Shown here: one piece after another, positions 16,673-26,600 of the stretch
How positions within the stretch are numbered: position 1 is the stretch's first letter
How the letters are laid out: every line of letters starts with the position of its first letter
Assembly (NCBI RefSeq): GCF_019711315.1
Contig: NZ_CP081294.1
Coordinates: 2,232,001 to 2,296,000, forward strand
DNA from: Qipengyuania gelatinilytica
GTDB lineage: Bacteria > Pseudomonadota > Alphaproteobacteria > Sphingomonadales > Sphingomonadaceae
Length of the DNA: 64,000 nt
Direction: 5' to 3'
Notes under the pieces: model-generated
Seen by the model: only the letters and a program-made list of their open reading frames with translations
Database searches by the model: none
Told to the model about the DNA's origin: nothing
Program-made: the position numbers and the translations under genes

Positions 16673-18190
16673 CTACTCTGCTGCTTCGAGTTCTTCTTCC
16701 GCCCCGCGGGCATTGGCACCCTTGCGGCGCAGCGACAGGATGCCGTCATCGACCGGGTCTGTGCTCATCCGCTTGCGATCGAGCACATATTCCTGGTTGA
16801 GCCGCCACGGATAATTGACCGCGTTCTTGGGCATGATGTGCTTGGATCGCTGGATATAGCCGGACGAGAAGTCGAAAATGTCGTCTTCCTCCAGGCTGTG
16901 GTTCTCGGGCAGGACGGGGACGGCGACATCCGCATCCTTTGCCTTCATCTCGTTCAGCACGCGGCAGACGTAGTCCGAATTGATGTCGGCGCGCAGCGTC
17001 CAGCTGGCGTTGAGATAACCGAACACCACCGCGAGGTTGGGCAGGTTCGAGAACATGCAGCCCTTGTAATAGAAGCGATCGGCCAGATCGACCGGCTGGC
17101 CTTCCTGCGAAAGCTGGATCTTGCCCGCCACGGCCAGCTTGAGCCCGGTCGCGGTGACGACGATATCGGCTGGCAGGAAAGTGTCGTCGGTGAGACGCAC
17201 GCCGCCCTTTTCGAACGCCTTGATGTGGCCGGTCACGACCTCGGCCTTGCCGCTCTTGATCGCCTCGAACAGGTCATCGTCGGGCACAAGGCACAGGCGC
17301 TGGTCCCAGGGGTCATAGGGCGGGGTGAAGGGGGTGAGGTCGAAGTCCTCGCCCATGATCTTGTTGATCTTCTTGTGCAGGAACTGCTTGACCTTCTCGG
17401 GCTTGTTGCGCGCCCGCTTGAAGCCGATGTCCTGCAGCTTGATGTTCTTGAAGCGGGTGATGCGATAGGCGAGCTTTTCGGGCAGGATCTTGCGCAGGAA
17501 GTTTGCCAGCCCGTCCTTCGCCGGACGCGAGAACATCCATGTCGGCGTGCGCTGGAGCATGGTGACCTGGGCCGCCTTGTCCGCCATCGAGGGGACGATC
17601 GTGACGGCCGTCGCGCCCGAGCCGATCACGACGACATTCTTGCCGGCATAGTCGAGGTCCTTGGGCCAGAACTGCGGGTGGATCACCTGTCCGCTGAAGT
17701 CGCCGAAGTCGAAGCCCGGGTCATAGGGTTCATCGTAATCGTAATAGCCCGAGCCGAGATAGAGCCAGTTGGCGGTGAGCATCTTACGCTCGCCATCGTC
17801 GGTTTCGAGAGTGACGTGCCAGCGCGCGTCTGCCCCGCGCCAGTCGGCCGAAATGACCTTGTGGCCGAAGCGGATGTGGCGGCGGATATCGCGCTCATCG
17901 ACGATGCGGTCGAGATATTCGAGGATGGACGGCCCGTCGGCGATCGATTTCTCGTGCTTCCATGGCTCGAAATCGAAGCCCAGCGTGTGCATGTCGCTGT
18001 CCGAGCGGATACCGGGGTATCGGAACAGGTCCCAAGTGCCGCCAAGGTTTTCGCGCCGTTCGACGATCGCGAAACTGTGATCGGGCGCCTTCTCCCGCAT
18101 GTGCGCTGCCATGCCGATGCCGGAAATGCCGGCACCCACGATCAGCACATCGAAATCGGTGGCGCGGTTGCTCGTTGGTCTCTCTCCCAT
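16673..18190 (-). CDS. flavin-containing monooxygenase, Baeyer-Villiger type
   Basis: 505 residues from the ATG at 18190; a GTG two codons upstream is the alternative. Two Rossmann motifs are present, GAGISG at residues 19-24 for FAD and GSGATA at 190-195 for NADPH. Between them, FSGQVIHPQFW at 165-175 fits the type I Baeyer-Villiger fingerprint FxGxxxHxxxW, the feature separating these from N-hydroxylating flavoproteins. Members insert oxygen next to a ketone to form esters or lactones. There is no adjacent ester hydrolase or dehydrogenase to suggest a substrate. The C terminus ends in an acidic, glutamate-rich tail. Confidence 0.88.
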   Translation of the reverse strand: MGERPTSNRATDFDVLIVGAGISGIGMAAHMREKAPDHSFAIVERRENLGGTWDLFRYPGIRSDSDMHTLGFDFEPWKHEKSIADGPSILEYLDRIVDERDIRRHIRFGHKVISADWRGADARWHVTLETDDGERKMLTANWLYLGSGYYDYDEPYDPGFDFGDFSGQVIHPQFWPKDLDYAGKNVVVIGSGATAVTIVPSMADKAAQVTMLQRTPTWMFSRPAKDGLANFLRKILPEKLAYRITRFKNIKLQDIGFKRARNKPEKVKQFLHKKINKIMGEDFDLTPFTPPYDPWDQRLCLVPDDDLFEAIKSGKAEVVTGHIKAFEKGGVRLTDDTFLPADIVVTATGLKLAVAGKIQLSQEGQPVDLADRFYYKGCMFSNLPNLAVVFGYLNASWTLRADINSDYVCRVLNEMKAKDADVAVPVLPENHSLEEDDIFDFSSGYIQRSKHIMPKNAVNYPWRLNQEYVLDRKRMSTDPVDDGILSLRRKGANARGAEEELEAAE

Positions 18191-18259
18191 GAGCACCAGA
18201 CTACCCCAAGCGCGCGGCGAGGGAAAGTGTAAGTTGCGCGGTGCAACCTATCGGCTGTC

Positions 18260-19657
18260 TCAGGGGGCCTTTGCGGCGAGCGCGCGGCGCCTTTCGGCAG
18301 GGGTCTGTTCGAGGAAGCGGGGCGTGTTGGCTTCCTGTTGGAGCAGCGCATCCCGAATGCCGGTCGGCCGCGAGATTCGCATGAAAACCAAGGCGAGCAG
18401 GAACGGCCCGAAATAGAAGGGCAGGGTCCGCAGGAGGGTCAGCAAGGTGCCGTCGCGAAAGCCCAGCACGGTCATCGCAATGGCCAGCGCATAAGCCAGC
18501 CTTGCGAGCGGACCACCCCTTCGCATCAGCAGAAATCGGTAAATCCCTCCGAAGATGATCGCGAAGATCGAAGCCTGGATCACGATGCCCGGATAGCCGA
18601 GGCTCATCCAGCCGATCCCCGGCATGGAGGCGGTCATGCCGATCGGGCGACCATAATCCCACAGCGAGAAGTGCTGGATGGGCGACCCGACGGGCTTGTC
18701 TTCCCAGATCGCACGCGGGACAGGCTCGGTGAAAACCTGCAGGACATGGGCGAAATAATCGTAAGTGCCGGTGCGCTGGGGAACCGCATAAACAAGGTAT
18801 TCGAAGTACTCGAGGCTGGCGAAGTCCATGTGTTCGAGCGGATCGAGCGTCTGTTCGTCGATATATCCATCACCGAGGTCCTCGGCCACGATCGAGCGGA
18901 CCGCGCCGCCGCGGTCGATCACGATCTGGTTGAAGGCGACGGCTGCGACCAGCGCGAGTGCAACCGCGCGCCAGTCGAACCACTTGCGGCCTTTCTCCAG
19001 CAGCCAGCAGATGGCGACGGCAGCGGTCGCATAGATGATCGCGTGGCGTGTTCCCGTGCCTGCCTGGAGGAATGCGAAGCCGGCGAAATAGGCCCATCCC
19101 CACCAGCGGTAGCGCGACAGCCAGACCGTCATGACGGCCATTGGCGCCATCATCAGCGCGGCGTCGGTGAACCAGCCATTGCCCTGGATGTTGACCATGT
19201 TCCCGGTTGCTGCATCGCGTACCATGGTCTCGAAATTGTTCACTCGCAGGACCCAGTTGCCGATCTGCGAATAGGCGGCGATCGGAGTGAGCAGCGCTAT
19301 CGCGGCGAGGAACGGCTTGAACACCACCGCGCGTATCCGGTCGTAAGCCTCGCGCGGTTGTGCGTCGGGCGCTCTTGAGCCGATGCCGAGGGTCAGCGCG
19401 ATGAAAACCAGCATGCCGAGGTTCGCGCCAAGGATGACCGTGATCTTGTCGGACATCGACGGCTGGAAATCGTACAGGCGATAGACGAAGTCGAAATCGT
19501 ACCAGCGTGCGACCAGCGGCCGGAAAACGAAGATGAAGCCGTGGAAGACGAGGTAGAAGCTGGCCGGATGTGCCAGCGCCGCCGCCGGGTGGCGCAGATA
19601 GGCGATCACTGTCGCCATGAAGACGATGACAGAGGCGAGGAGCAGGAAATCGTACAC
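18260..19657 (-). CDS. polytopic membrane protein, O-antigen/EPS polymerase-like
   Basis: 465 residues with about twelve hydrophobic helices and one larger loop (LEHMDFASLEYFEYLVYAV region) near the middle. This is the usual shape of Wzy or oligosaccharide-repeat polymerases, which have little conserved sequence. The assignment depends on topology and on its place directly downstream of a flippase gene and a glycosyltransferase-like gene. It is probably the last gene of that unit (43-bp gap). If correct, it would polymerise lipid-linked repeat units on the periplasmic side. An alternative is an O-antigen ligase-type protein. Confidence 0.6.
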   Translation of the reverse strand: MYDFLLLASVIVFMATVIAYLRHPAAALAHPASFYLVFHGFIFVFRPLVARWYDFDFVYRLYDFQPSMSDKITVILGANLGMLVFIALTLGIGSRAPDAQPREAYDRIRAVVFKPFLAAIALLTPIAAYSQIGNWVLRVNNFETMVRDAATGNMVNIQGNGWFTDAALMMAPMAVMTVWLSRYRWWGWAYFAGFAFLQAGTGTRHAIIYATAAVAICWLLEKGRKWFDWRAVALALVAAVAFNQIVIDRGGAVRSIVAEDLGDGYIDEQTLDPLEHMDFASLEYFEYLVYAVPQRTGTYDYFAHVLQVFTEPVPRAIWEDKPVGSPIQHFSLWDYGRPIGMTASMPGIGWMSLGYPGIVIQASIFAIIFGGIYRFLLMRRGGPLARLAYALAIAMTVLGFRDGTLLTLLRTLPFYFGPFLLALVFMRISRPTGIRDALLQQEANTPRFLEQTPAERRRALAAKAP

Positions 19658-19700
19658 TGGCGAAGCTTCTAGCGCCAGGAGTGGCGAGAAAACAGGCCCG

Positions 19701-21074
19701 TCATGGCTTTGCCTTGAGCAGGCCGATCAGATTACGAACATCCTCTGCCCGTTCACGCGAGATGACCTGCGCGCAGTAATCGGGAAAGCTCCACTCCAGT
19801 GTCCTGAGCGCCCTCGTGAGAGCCGGGATGAGCTGGCTGGCCTCGGCAAGGATGAGCGGAAGGACGAGGATATGGAGAGGCACGTCCACGGCCATCAGCG
19901 CGATCCCCAATATCAGGGCGGCAACGGAGCCGGTCAGGTAGATGCCGATCAGGCGCGCATGCCGATTGTCTGCTGCGAGCACGGCGACGGGGGCAGCCGA
20001 CAAGGCGCGCAAGGTAGCGGCCACGACCAGGATCACGGCAACGGCAGGGTTGAAGGCCGTCTGGCCCAGTGTGTAGAGATTTTGCAGCCACGCACCTGCG
20101 GCCAGCAGGGCGGCCCCGAACAGCACGGAGACGACAAGCGATACAAGGGTCATGGTCGCCAGCAAGCGGCGCTGCAGGTCTCGCCGGTCGCCCTCCAGAT
20201 AGCCGCTCTCGTAATATTGCATCGCGAAGGACATGTTGGTGAACAGGTCGAGCAGTCGCGTCAGCGTTCGTGTGGCGACGAAGCCTGCGAGCACGACAGC
20301 GCCGAAACCTGCTCCGACCACGAGCACATAGCCTTGCAAATTGATGCCGAAGACCAGCGGCATCAGCATGAAGGCGAGCGAAGGTTTCCAGATCTCGGCA
20401 AGGCTTTCGCGCGCCGGCTTGCGCGGGCCGGCGAACAATTCGGGGCTGGCTTTCCGCGCGGCAAAATAGATGACGGCGGCCGCAATGCATCGGGTGAGCG
20501 CTAGGCACATGGCAAGCGTGGCCAGGCTGTCCGAAAAGGTGACGGCGGCGGCAATCACCACGATCTCGACCAGGCTGGCGGCATTGTAGAGGAAGATATG
20601 ATCTGGATAGCGCCCGGCCACGCGAAACGGGATATCGAACACCGCCATCTGGCTGGTCGCGAAGATATAGAGCCCGAGCCATGCCGCGGCTGCCGCGACA
20701 TCCATGATCGCAACCCCATCGCCGGGATCGATGAAGGCCGGTGCGGCAAACATGGCGGTGCCAGCAAAAAACAGGGCCAGCATGGCGGTCGCTACCCCTC
20801 CGATCGACCACGAGGTGCTAAAGTCGCTGCGTGCACGCGGCATGTCGCCGCTGCGGGCGGCGGTCAGTGCGGCTGCGCCGCCGGCGCCTGCGAAGCCCGT
20901 CCCGACAAGGGCAATGTACGCGGGGACCGAGAATACGATCAGCCACGTCCCGACCCGCTCCGCGCTCCAGCTGGCGAAGAAGATCGGCAGCGTTGCGAAC
21001 TGGACGAGAATGCGGGTGGCGATCGAAGCGAGATTTGCGGCAACCCCGCGCAGGATGCGGCGACGATCACTCAC
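19701..21074 (-). CDS. polysaccharide flippase, Wzx/MATE-like (MOP superfamily)
   Basis: 457 residues with 12-14 predicted membrane helices and the N-terminal pattern of oligosaccharide flippases (RRILRGVAANLASIATRILVQ then FATLPIFFASW). Members move undecaprenyl-linked oligosaccharides across the inner membrane. The start codon overlaps the stop of the upstream glycosyltransferase-like gene by 4 bp (ATGA), so the two are translationally coupled. Together with the following polymerase-like gene this forms a compact Wzx/Wzy-type surface polysaccharide set. The polymer it serves is unknown. Confidence 0.75.
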   Translation of the reverse strand: MSDRRRILRGVAANLASIATRILVQFATLPIFFASWSAERVGTWLIVFSVPAYIALVGTGFAGAGGAAALTAARSGDMPRARSDFSTSWSIGGVATAMLALFFAGTAMFAAPAFIDPGDGVAIMDVAAAAAWLGLYIFATSQMAVFDIPFRVAGRYPDHIFLYNAASLVEIVVIAAAVTFSDSLATLAMCLALTRCIAAAVIYFAARKASPELFAGPRKPARESLAEIWKPSLAFMLMPLVFGINLQGYVLVVGAGFGAVVLAGFVATRTLTRLLDLFTNMSFAMQYYESGYLEGDRRDLQRRLLATMTLVSLVVSVLFGAALLAAGAWLQNLYTLGQTAFNPAVAVILVVAATLRALSAAPVAVLAADNRHARLIGIYLTGSVAALILGIALMAVDVPLHILVLPLILAEASQLIPALTRALRTLEWSFPDYCAQVISRERAEDVRNLIGLLKAKP

Positions 21075-22120
21075 TCTTCATATCCACGGCCCAAAAGTTT
21101 CCTGCCGACGACCTTGGCCGCCTCTACGGTCGATTGCGCGGCGCCGTATGCGAGAGTGCGAGTGCGTTCGCGGCGCGGGTGCGCGGCCCATTGATTGTAG
21201 CGCGCGGAAATCGGCCCTTCGAGCAGGCTGACCCATTGCTCGACCAGCCTGTCGGTCGCGAAGGCTTCGGCCTTCTGGTGCCCGGCGCTTACGATCGATT
21301 GATAGAGAAACGCGTCACTCCGCAGCCTTTCGACCTGCATCAGCAATTCCTGCCGGTTGGTGGCAAGCAAATGGTCGATGCCCGCGGTGCCGACCTGCGC
21401 AAAGGCAGAATCCGCGCCGCCAACGAAAGGTACGCCGGCAATCCAGGCGTTGATCATCTTGTTGGCAGGCTTTCGCGAATGGCGCGAATTGCCGAAGCTG
21501 CGCAAGCCGACGGCAACGTCGATATCTGAAAAGTCGTGCCACCGCTCGGCCGGGCGAGCGACGAATTCGATCCCCCGCTGTGCCATCAGGCCTCGCCATT
21601 CGTCTTCGCTGGCGGCGAGATTTCCGTCGACATTACCAAGGAAGCCGACCCGCTTCACGCCTTCGCGGGCCGGATCGCGCGGAATGATGCCTGCCTGCGG
21701 CCAGAGATACTGCAGTGCGGCGTCGTCGCACAGGAGATCGGCATTTTGCTGGATGTGGAACTGCGCCCAAAGGACGCGCGGGTAGTCGGCCTGGATCGAG
21801 ACCTGGAACAGCCCCTTACCCGGTCCGGACCGGCTGAGTGTCTTGGCCTTGGCGATGTTGATGCGGCCTTCGGCGGGCTCTGTTGCGATTTCAATTCCGC
21901 CGAATCCGGCATCGCGCAGCCGGCACCATGTCTGCACCGTCCAGCACAGGTCGCCGTTTTCGGCAAATGAGCTCATGATGTCCGGACGCTGCAGGAGCAG
22001 GGCCTCGAAAATCTCCGACGCGATCGCTTCTCGCGCGCCGAACCTGTCATTGTGCACGAAGCGGACGGGGACCTTCGATCCCAGATCCCGATCGCCCTGT
22101 GATACTGTGGTGCCGCTCAT
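21071..22120 (-). CDS. glycosyltransferase-like protein of polysaccharide set
   Basis: 349 residues, soluble. The second half (KRVGFLGNVDGNLAASEDEW, then ARPAERWHDFSDIDVAVGLR and SRKPANKMINAWIAGVPFVG) resembles the nucleotide-sugar side of GT-B glycosyltransferases. There the RKPANKMINAW segment would correspond to the K-P-x-N-K sugar-nucleotide loop. No full family signature is evident in the first half. Context, in front of a flippase with a 4-bp overlap, favours a glycan-assembly role. The exact donor and acceptor cannot be inferred. Confidence 0.5.
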   Translation of the reverse strand: MSGTTVSQGDRDLGSKVPVRFVHNDRFGAREAIASEIFEALLLQRPDIMSSFAENGDLCWTVQTWCRLRDAGFGGIEIATEPAEGRINIAKAKTLSRSGPGKGLFQVSIQADYPRVLWAQFHIQQNADLLCDDAALQYLWPQAGIIPRDPAREGVKRVGFLGNVDGNLAASEDEWRGLMAQRGIEFVARPAERWHDFSDIDVAVGLRSFGNSRHSRKPANKMINAWIAGVPFVGGADSAFAQVGTAGIDHLLATNRQELLMQVERLRSDAFLYQSIVSAGHQKAEAFATDRLVEQWVSLLEGPISARYNQWAAHPRRERTRTLAYGAAQSTVEAAKVVGRKLLGRGYEE

Positions 22121-22139
22121 GGCCTGTCAGACAGCGAGG

Positions 22140-22445
22140 TTATTCTTCATCGCCCTTTTCGGACATGAATTTCACGATGTGATCGAGCACGCCGTCATGC
22201 AGCTTGTAGTCGAAAGACACACCTACCGTATGCCCATCGCGCCAGCGGACCATCGCCGGGAGCGGGCCGATCTTGCCGACCTTGACCGAAATTTCCTTGC
22301 CGACCTCCAGGATCGAGAAGCGGTCGTAAAACTGGCAGCCGGTCTTCGAGATGTCCTTGATCCAGATCTCGCGCGCGTAATTGTTGCGCTGGCGCCAGGC
22401 TCCGGCGACCTTGACCTCATGCCGTTCGCTACGACGGTTTTCCAT
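22140..22445 (-). CDS. PilZ domain protein (c-di-GMP effector)
   Basis: 101 residues, a single PilZ domain. The two cyclic-di-GMP contact motifs are visible: the arginine-rich RRSER near the N terminus (RxxxR) and DISKTG about 27 residues later (D/NxSxxG). The protein is therefore likely competent for ligand binding. The gene lies 19 bp upstream of the polysaccharide genes on the same strand, so it may be the first gene of that unit. PilZ control of exopolysaccharide export is a well-known pattern; the link here is inference. Confidence 0.85.
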   Translation of the reverse strand: MENRRSERHEVKVAGAWRQRNNYAREIWIKDISKTGCQFYDRFSILEVGKEISVKVGKIGPLPAMVRWRDGHTVGVSFDYKLHDGVLDHIVKFMSEKGDEE

Positions 22446-22559
22446 TGATCCCCACCTTCGAATTGAACCCGTCTTTTTTCATGCGGAACCGCGGTGCGCA
22501 AGGCCTCTCGCAATCTTGTTTGGCTTGGGTTAGGGGCGGGCGGGGAGATTGCAGCGAAT

Positions 22560-23588
22560 ATGACAAAAGACGCGAACGAGCGCCCGCACAGGGTTACTTC
22601 CATCGATGTCGCCGAACGTGCCGGAGTAAGCCAGTCGACGGTCAGTCGCGCGCTGTCGGGATCGGAAACGATCACCGAGGCAACCCGCCGTCGCGTCGAG
22701 CAGGCTGCAGCGGAGCTCGGCTACCACGTCAACATGCGCGCAGCGGGACTGCGCAAGGGCGAGACCGGCACCATCGCCATCGTCGTCATCGGGCGCGAGG
22801 GGCAGGGTCCGGCTGCGATCAACCCCTTCTATTACAGCCTGCTCGGCAGCACCTGCGCGGCCGCTGCAGAACGGGGCTATGAAGCGCTCGTGTCCTTCCA
22901 GGCGAAGGAAGACGAACTTTTCGGCCATTACGTCGGGCGCCGACAGGCGGACGGGGTCGTCGTGATCGGCACTGCGACCAATGGCCCTGCATGGGACTAT
23001 TTCCGCGATGTCGCCCGGTCGAGCAGGGCAATCGCCTTCTGGGGCTCGCCCTTCGACGATGCGGTCTGGGTGCGCTCGGACAATCGCGATGGCGGGCGGA
23101 TTGCAGTCGAGCGCCTGATCGCCAGCGGTGCGAAGGACATCGTCTTCGTCGGCGACACCAACTCGTCGCAGAAACAATTCCGCGAACGTTTCGAAGGCTA
23201 TCAGGAAGCCATTGCTGCGGCTGGTCTCGAAGTCCGCGATCCGATCGTTTCGGATGGCGAAGACCGCGTTTCGCAAGGCCGCAATGCGGCCGCCCAGCTG
23301 GTCGAGTCGGGCGCCGACTTCGACGGCCTTTTCTTCGCCTGCGACGCCATGGCTCTCGGTGCGCTGGAAGAATTCGCAACGCGCGGCGTCGATGTGCCGG
23401 GCAAGGTCGGCGTCGTCGGTTTCGACGGACTGGGATCGGGCGAATTCAGCAATCCGCCCCTCACAACGGTCGAGCCGGATTTTGCCGAAGCCGGTCGCTT
23501 GCTGGTGGAGACTGCACTTGCCGCCGGCGAGGAGCAGGCCGAAAGGCGCGTTCCTGTCCGGCTGGTAGAGCGTTCGAGCGCTCGCTGA
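22560..23588 (+). CDS. LacI family transcriptional regulator
   Basis: 342 residues from the ATG at 22560; the frame is open 22 codons further, but those residues have no homology value. The N-terminal helix-turn-helix reads SIDVAERAGVSQSTVSRALSG, the LacI/PurR DNA-binding signature. It is followed by the hinge and a periplasmic-binding-protein-like effector domain (GTIAIVVIGREG, then VGVVGFDGLGSGEFSNPPLT). Such regulators usually sense sugars or nucleosides. No sugar transporter is adjacent, and the next gene is an amidohydrolase fusion, so its regulon is unclear. Confidence 0.92.
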   Translation: MTKDANERPHRVTSIDVAERAGVSQSTVSRALSGSETITEATRRRVEQAAAELGYHVNMRAAGLRKGETGTIAIVVIGREGQGPAAINPFYYSLLGSTCAAAAERGYEALVSFQAKEDELFGHYVGRRQADGVVVIGTATNGPAWDYFRDVARSSRAIAFWGSPFDDAVWVRSDNRDGGRIAVERLIASGAKDIVFVGDTNSSQKQFRERFEGYQEAIAAAGLEVRDPIVSDGEDRVSQGRNAAAQLVESGADFDGLFFACDAMALGALEEFATRGVDVPGKVGVVGFDGLGSGEFSNPPLTTVEPDFAEAGRLLVETALAAGEEQAERRVPVRLVERSSAR

Positions 23589-23669
23589 AGCCTTTCGTCG
23601 ATTGGCGGTTTGCCAATCGCCACCCGCCGCGTCTAAGCCTCCCCCACATCTCATTGGGGAGAGACTTTC

Positions 23670-26600
23670 ATGAAGACCAGCATCGCTTCCGCCCTCGCGC
23701 TCGTATTGTGCGCAGGCTCGGCCCACGCACAAAACCAGGAGCCCGAACCGAGCCCTAACCCGGTCGAGGAGCAGGAGGTCGATGCCTCGCAGGACGAACT
23801 TCCGCCCGAAGGCAGCGGCGAGGAAGTCGATGCCGCGGCAGCGACTGTCCCCATTCCCGGATCGGAGAAGAAGGACGAGGGCTGGGACGTCACCGCCCCG
23901 CGCGGGTCGGTCCTGCGCGAAGTCGCGATCGACACCGACGAGGGCACGTGGATGGACGTGGACGTCTCTCCCGATGGCCGCATGCTCGCATTCTCGATGC
24001 TGGGCGACATCTACACCATGCCGATTTCCGGCGGCACGCCTACGCGCATCGCCGAGGGCCTCGCATGGGAAATCCAGCCGCGCTTTTCGCCCGATGGCAC
24101 CCGTATCGCTTTCATCTCCGACCGTGGGGGCGGCGACAATATCTGGCTGATGAATGTCGACGGCTCGAACAAGCAGCAGGTCACCAAGGAAACCTTCCGC
24201 CTGCTCAACCAGCCCAGCTGGTCGCCCGACGGACGCTACATCGTCGCCAAGAAGCATTTCACCACGCAGCGCAGCGCCGGTACCGGCGAAATCTGGCTCT
24301 ACCATGTTTCGGGCGGTGGCGGCGTCCAGCTCGTCAAGCGCGCCAGCGACGCCGTGCAGAAGGAACTGGGCGAACCGATCTATGCGCCCGATGGCAATGC
24401 GATCTATTATACGCGCAACGTCACTTCCGGCCCGATCTTCGAATATGCGCAGGATTCCAACGCCGGCATCTTCAACATCGAGCGCTACGATATCGACACC
24501 GGCGAGGTGACGACGGCGGTCGGTGGTTATGGCGGCGCGGTCCGCCCGACGCCTTCGCCCGACGGCAAGAGCATCGCCTTCGTTCGCCGCGACAAGGACC
24601 AGTCCCAGCTTTGGGTAAAGGACCTGTCCAGCGGGCAGGAGCGCATGATCTATGGCGCGCTCGATCTCGACCTGCAGGAGACCTGGGCGGTCTATGGCGT
24701 CTATCCGATGATGAACTGGATGCCCGACAGCCAGAGCATGGTCGTCTGGGCGGGCGGCAAGCTGCGCCGGGTTGCAGCCGATGGTTCTGGTGCGCAGGAC
24801 ATCCCCTTCCGCATCACCGATACGCGCATGGTCGCTGAAGCGCCGCATCCGGTGATCGATGTCGCGCCCGACAGCTTCACTGCCAAGATCCCGCGTTTCG
24901 CCAGCGTTTCGCCCGACGGGCGCACCGTGGTTTTCGAAAGTCTCGGCAAGCTCTACACCAAGCCGGTCGGCAGCAGTGCCGAGCCGCGTCGCCTGACTTC
25001 GGGCGGCGGTGACAGCCTCGAACTCTGGCCGACATGGTCGCGCGACGGCGACCGCATTGCCTTCGTACGCTGGACCGATGCCGGTCTCGGCAACATCGTG
25101 ACGGTCGATCCGCGCGGTCGCGGCGAACGCGTCGTGACGCGCCAGCGCGGCCACTATGCGGTGCCGCAGTTCTCGCCCGATGGCGATACGATCGTTTTCG
25201 AAAAGCGTGGCGGCGGCTACCTGACCTCACCCGATTTTTCAGAAAGCCAGGGCGTCTACGCGGTTTCCGCCAGCGGCGGCACGCCGCGCCTGGTGGCACG
25301 CGACACGGCCACCCCGCAATTCGGCGCCGATGACGACCGCGTCTTCCTGCTCGCTCGGGCAGGAGGCAATCTCCAGCTGATCTCGGCCGATCTCGATGGC
25401 GAGAAACGCCGCGTCCATGCGCAGGGCGATCTGGCCAATGATTTCCGCGTTTCACCGCGCGGGGACTACGTCGCCTTCCGCCAGAACTACGAGGTCTTCG
25501 CCATGCCGCTGCTTCCCGGCGGCCAGACCGTGACCGTTGGTGAAACGGCAAGCTCGCTTCCGGTGACCAAGGTCAGCAAGGGCGGTGCGGACTATATCGG
25601 CTGGGCCGACAATGGGTCGACGCTTCACTGGTCGATGGGGCCTGTGCTCTATCGCGCCAGCACCGGCGCGCTGACGCCCAATGCACCGGGTGATGAAGCT
25701 CCGAAGTTCACGCCTCCCGACACGGGAACCTCGCTGGCCCGCACGATCGCGGCCGACAAGGCGACCGGCACGGTAGCGATCACCGGCGCGCGCATCCATA
25801 CGATGGCGGGCGAGGGTGCCGGCACCATAGAGAACGGCACGATCATCATCGAAGGCGACCGCATTGCCGCGATCGGTCCGGCATCGAGTGTGCAGGTGCC
25901 GAGCGGCGCGACCGTTATCGATGCAGGTGGCCGCGTGATCATGCCCGGGCTCGTCGATGCCCATGCGCATGGCGCGCAAGGCACGGGCGACCTGGTCCCG
26001 CAGCAGAACTGGTCGCAGGTCCAGGCCCTCGCCATGGGCACGACGACGATCCACGATCCTTCGTCCTCCGCCAGCATGATCTTTGCCGCTGCCGAGCGCC
26101 AGCAGGCGGGCACATTGCTCGCTCCGCGCACATTCTCGACGGGCGAGATCATCTACGGCGCCAAGGCGCCCAGCGTCTACGCGCGGATCGACAGCTACGA
26201 GGATGCTCTTGCCCACGTGCGCCGGATCAAGGCGCAGGGCGGTATCAGCGTGAAGAACTACAACCAGCCCCGGCGTGAGCAACGCCAGCAGGTCGTGGCC
26301 GCCGCGCGTGACGAGAACATGCTGGTCGTGGCCGAGGGCGGTTCGCTGTTCGGCATGGATATGAACCTGATCGCCGACGGCAATTCGACCGTGGAGCACA
26401 ATATCCCGGTCGACGTGATGTACGAGGATGTGCTGCAAATGTTTGCAGGCTCCGACACGAACTACACGCCGACGCTGACGGTGACCTATGGCGGCCTTGC
26501 GGGCGATCCCTACTGGCGCCAGGCGACGGATGTGTTCGACAACCCGCTGCTGGTCCACACGCCGCCCAAGATGCTGCTCGCATCGACTGCACGCCGGACC

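Noticed and set aside
15896..18232. 778-codon plus-strand open frame opposite the CinA-like and monooxygenase genes
   Set aside because: It crosses two recognised genes and shows no protein family pattern.
22530..25154. 874-codon minus-strand open frame opposite the LacI and amidohydrolase genes
   Set aside because: Antisense shadow crossing two confident genes.
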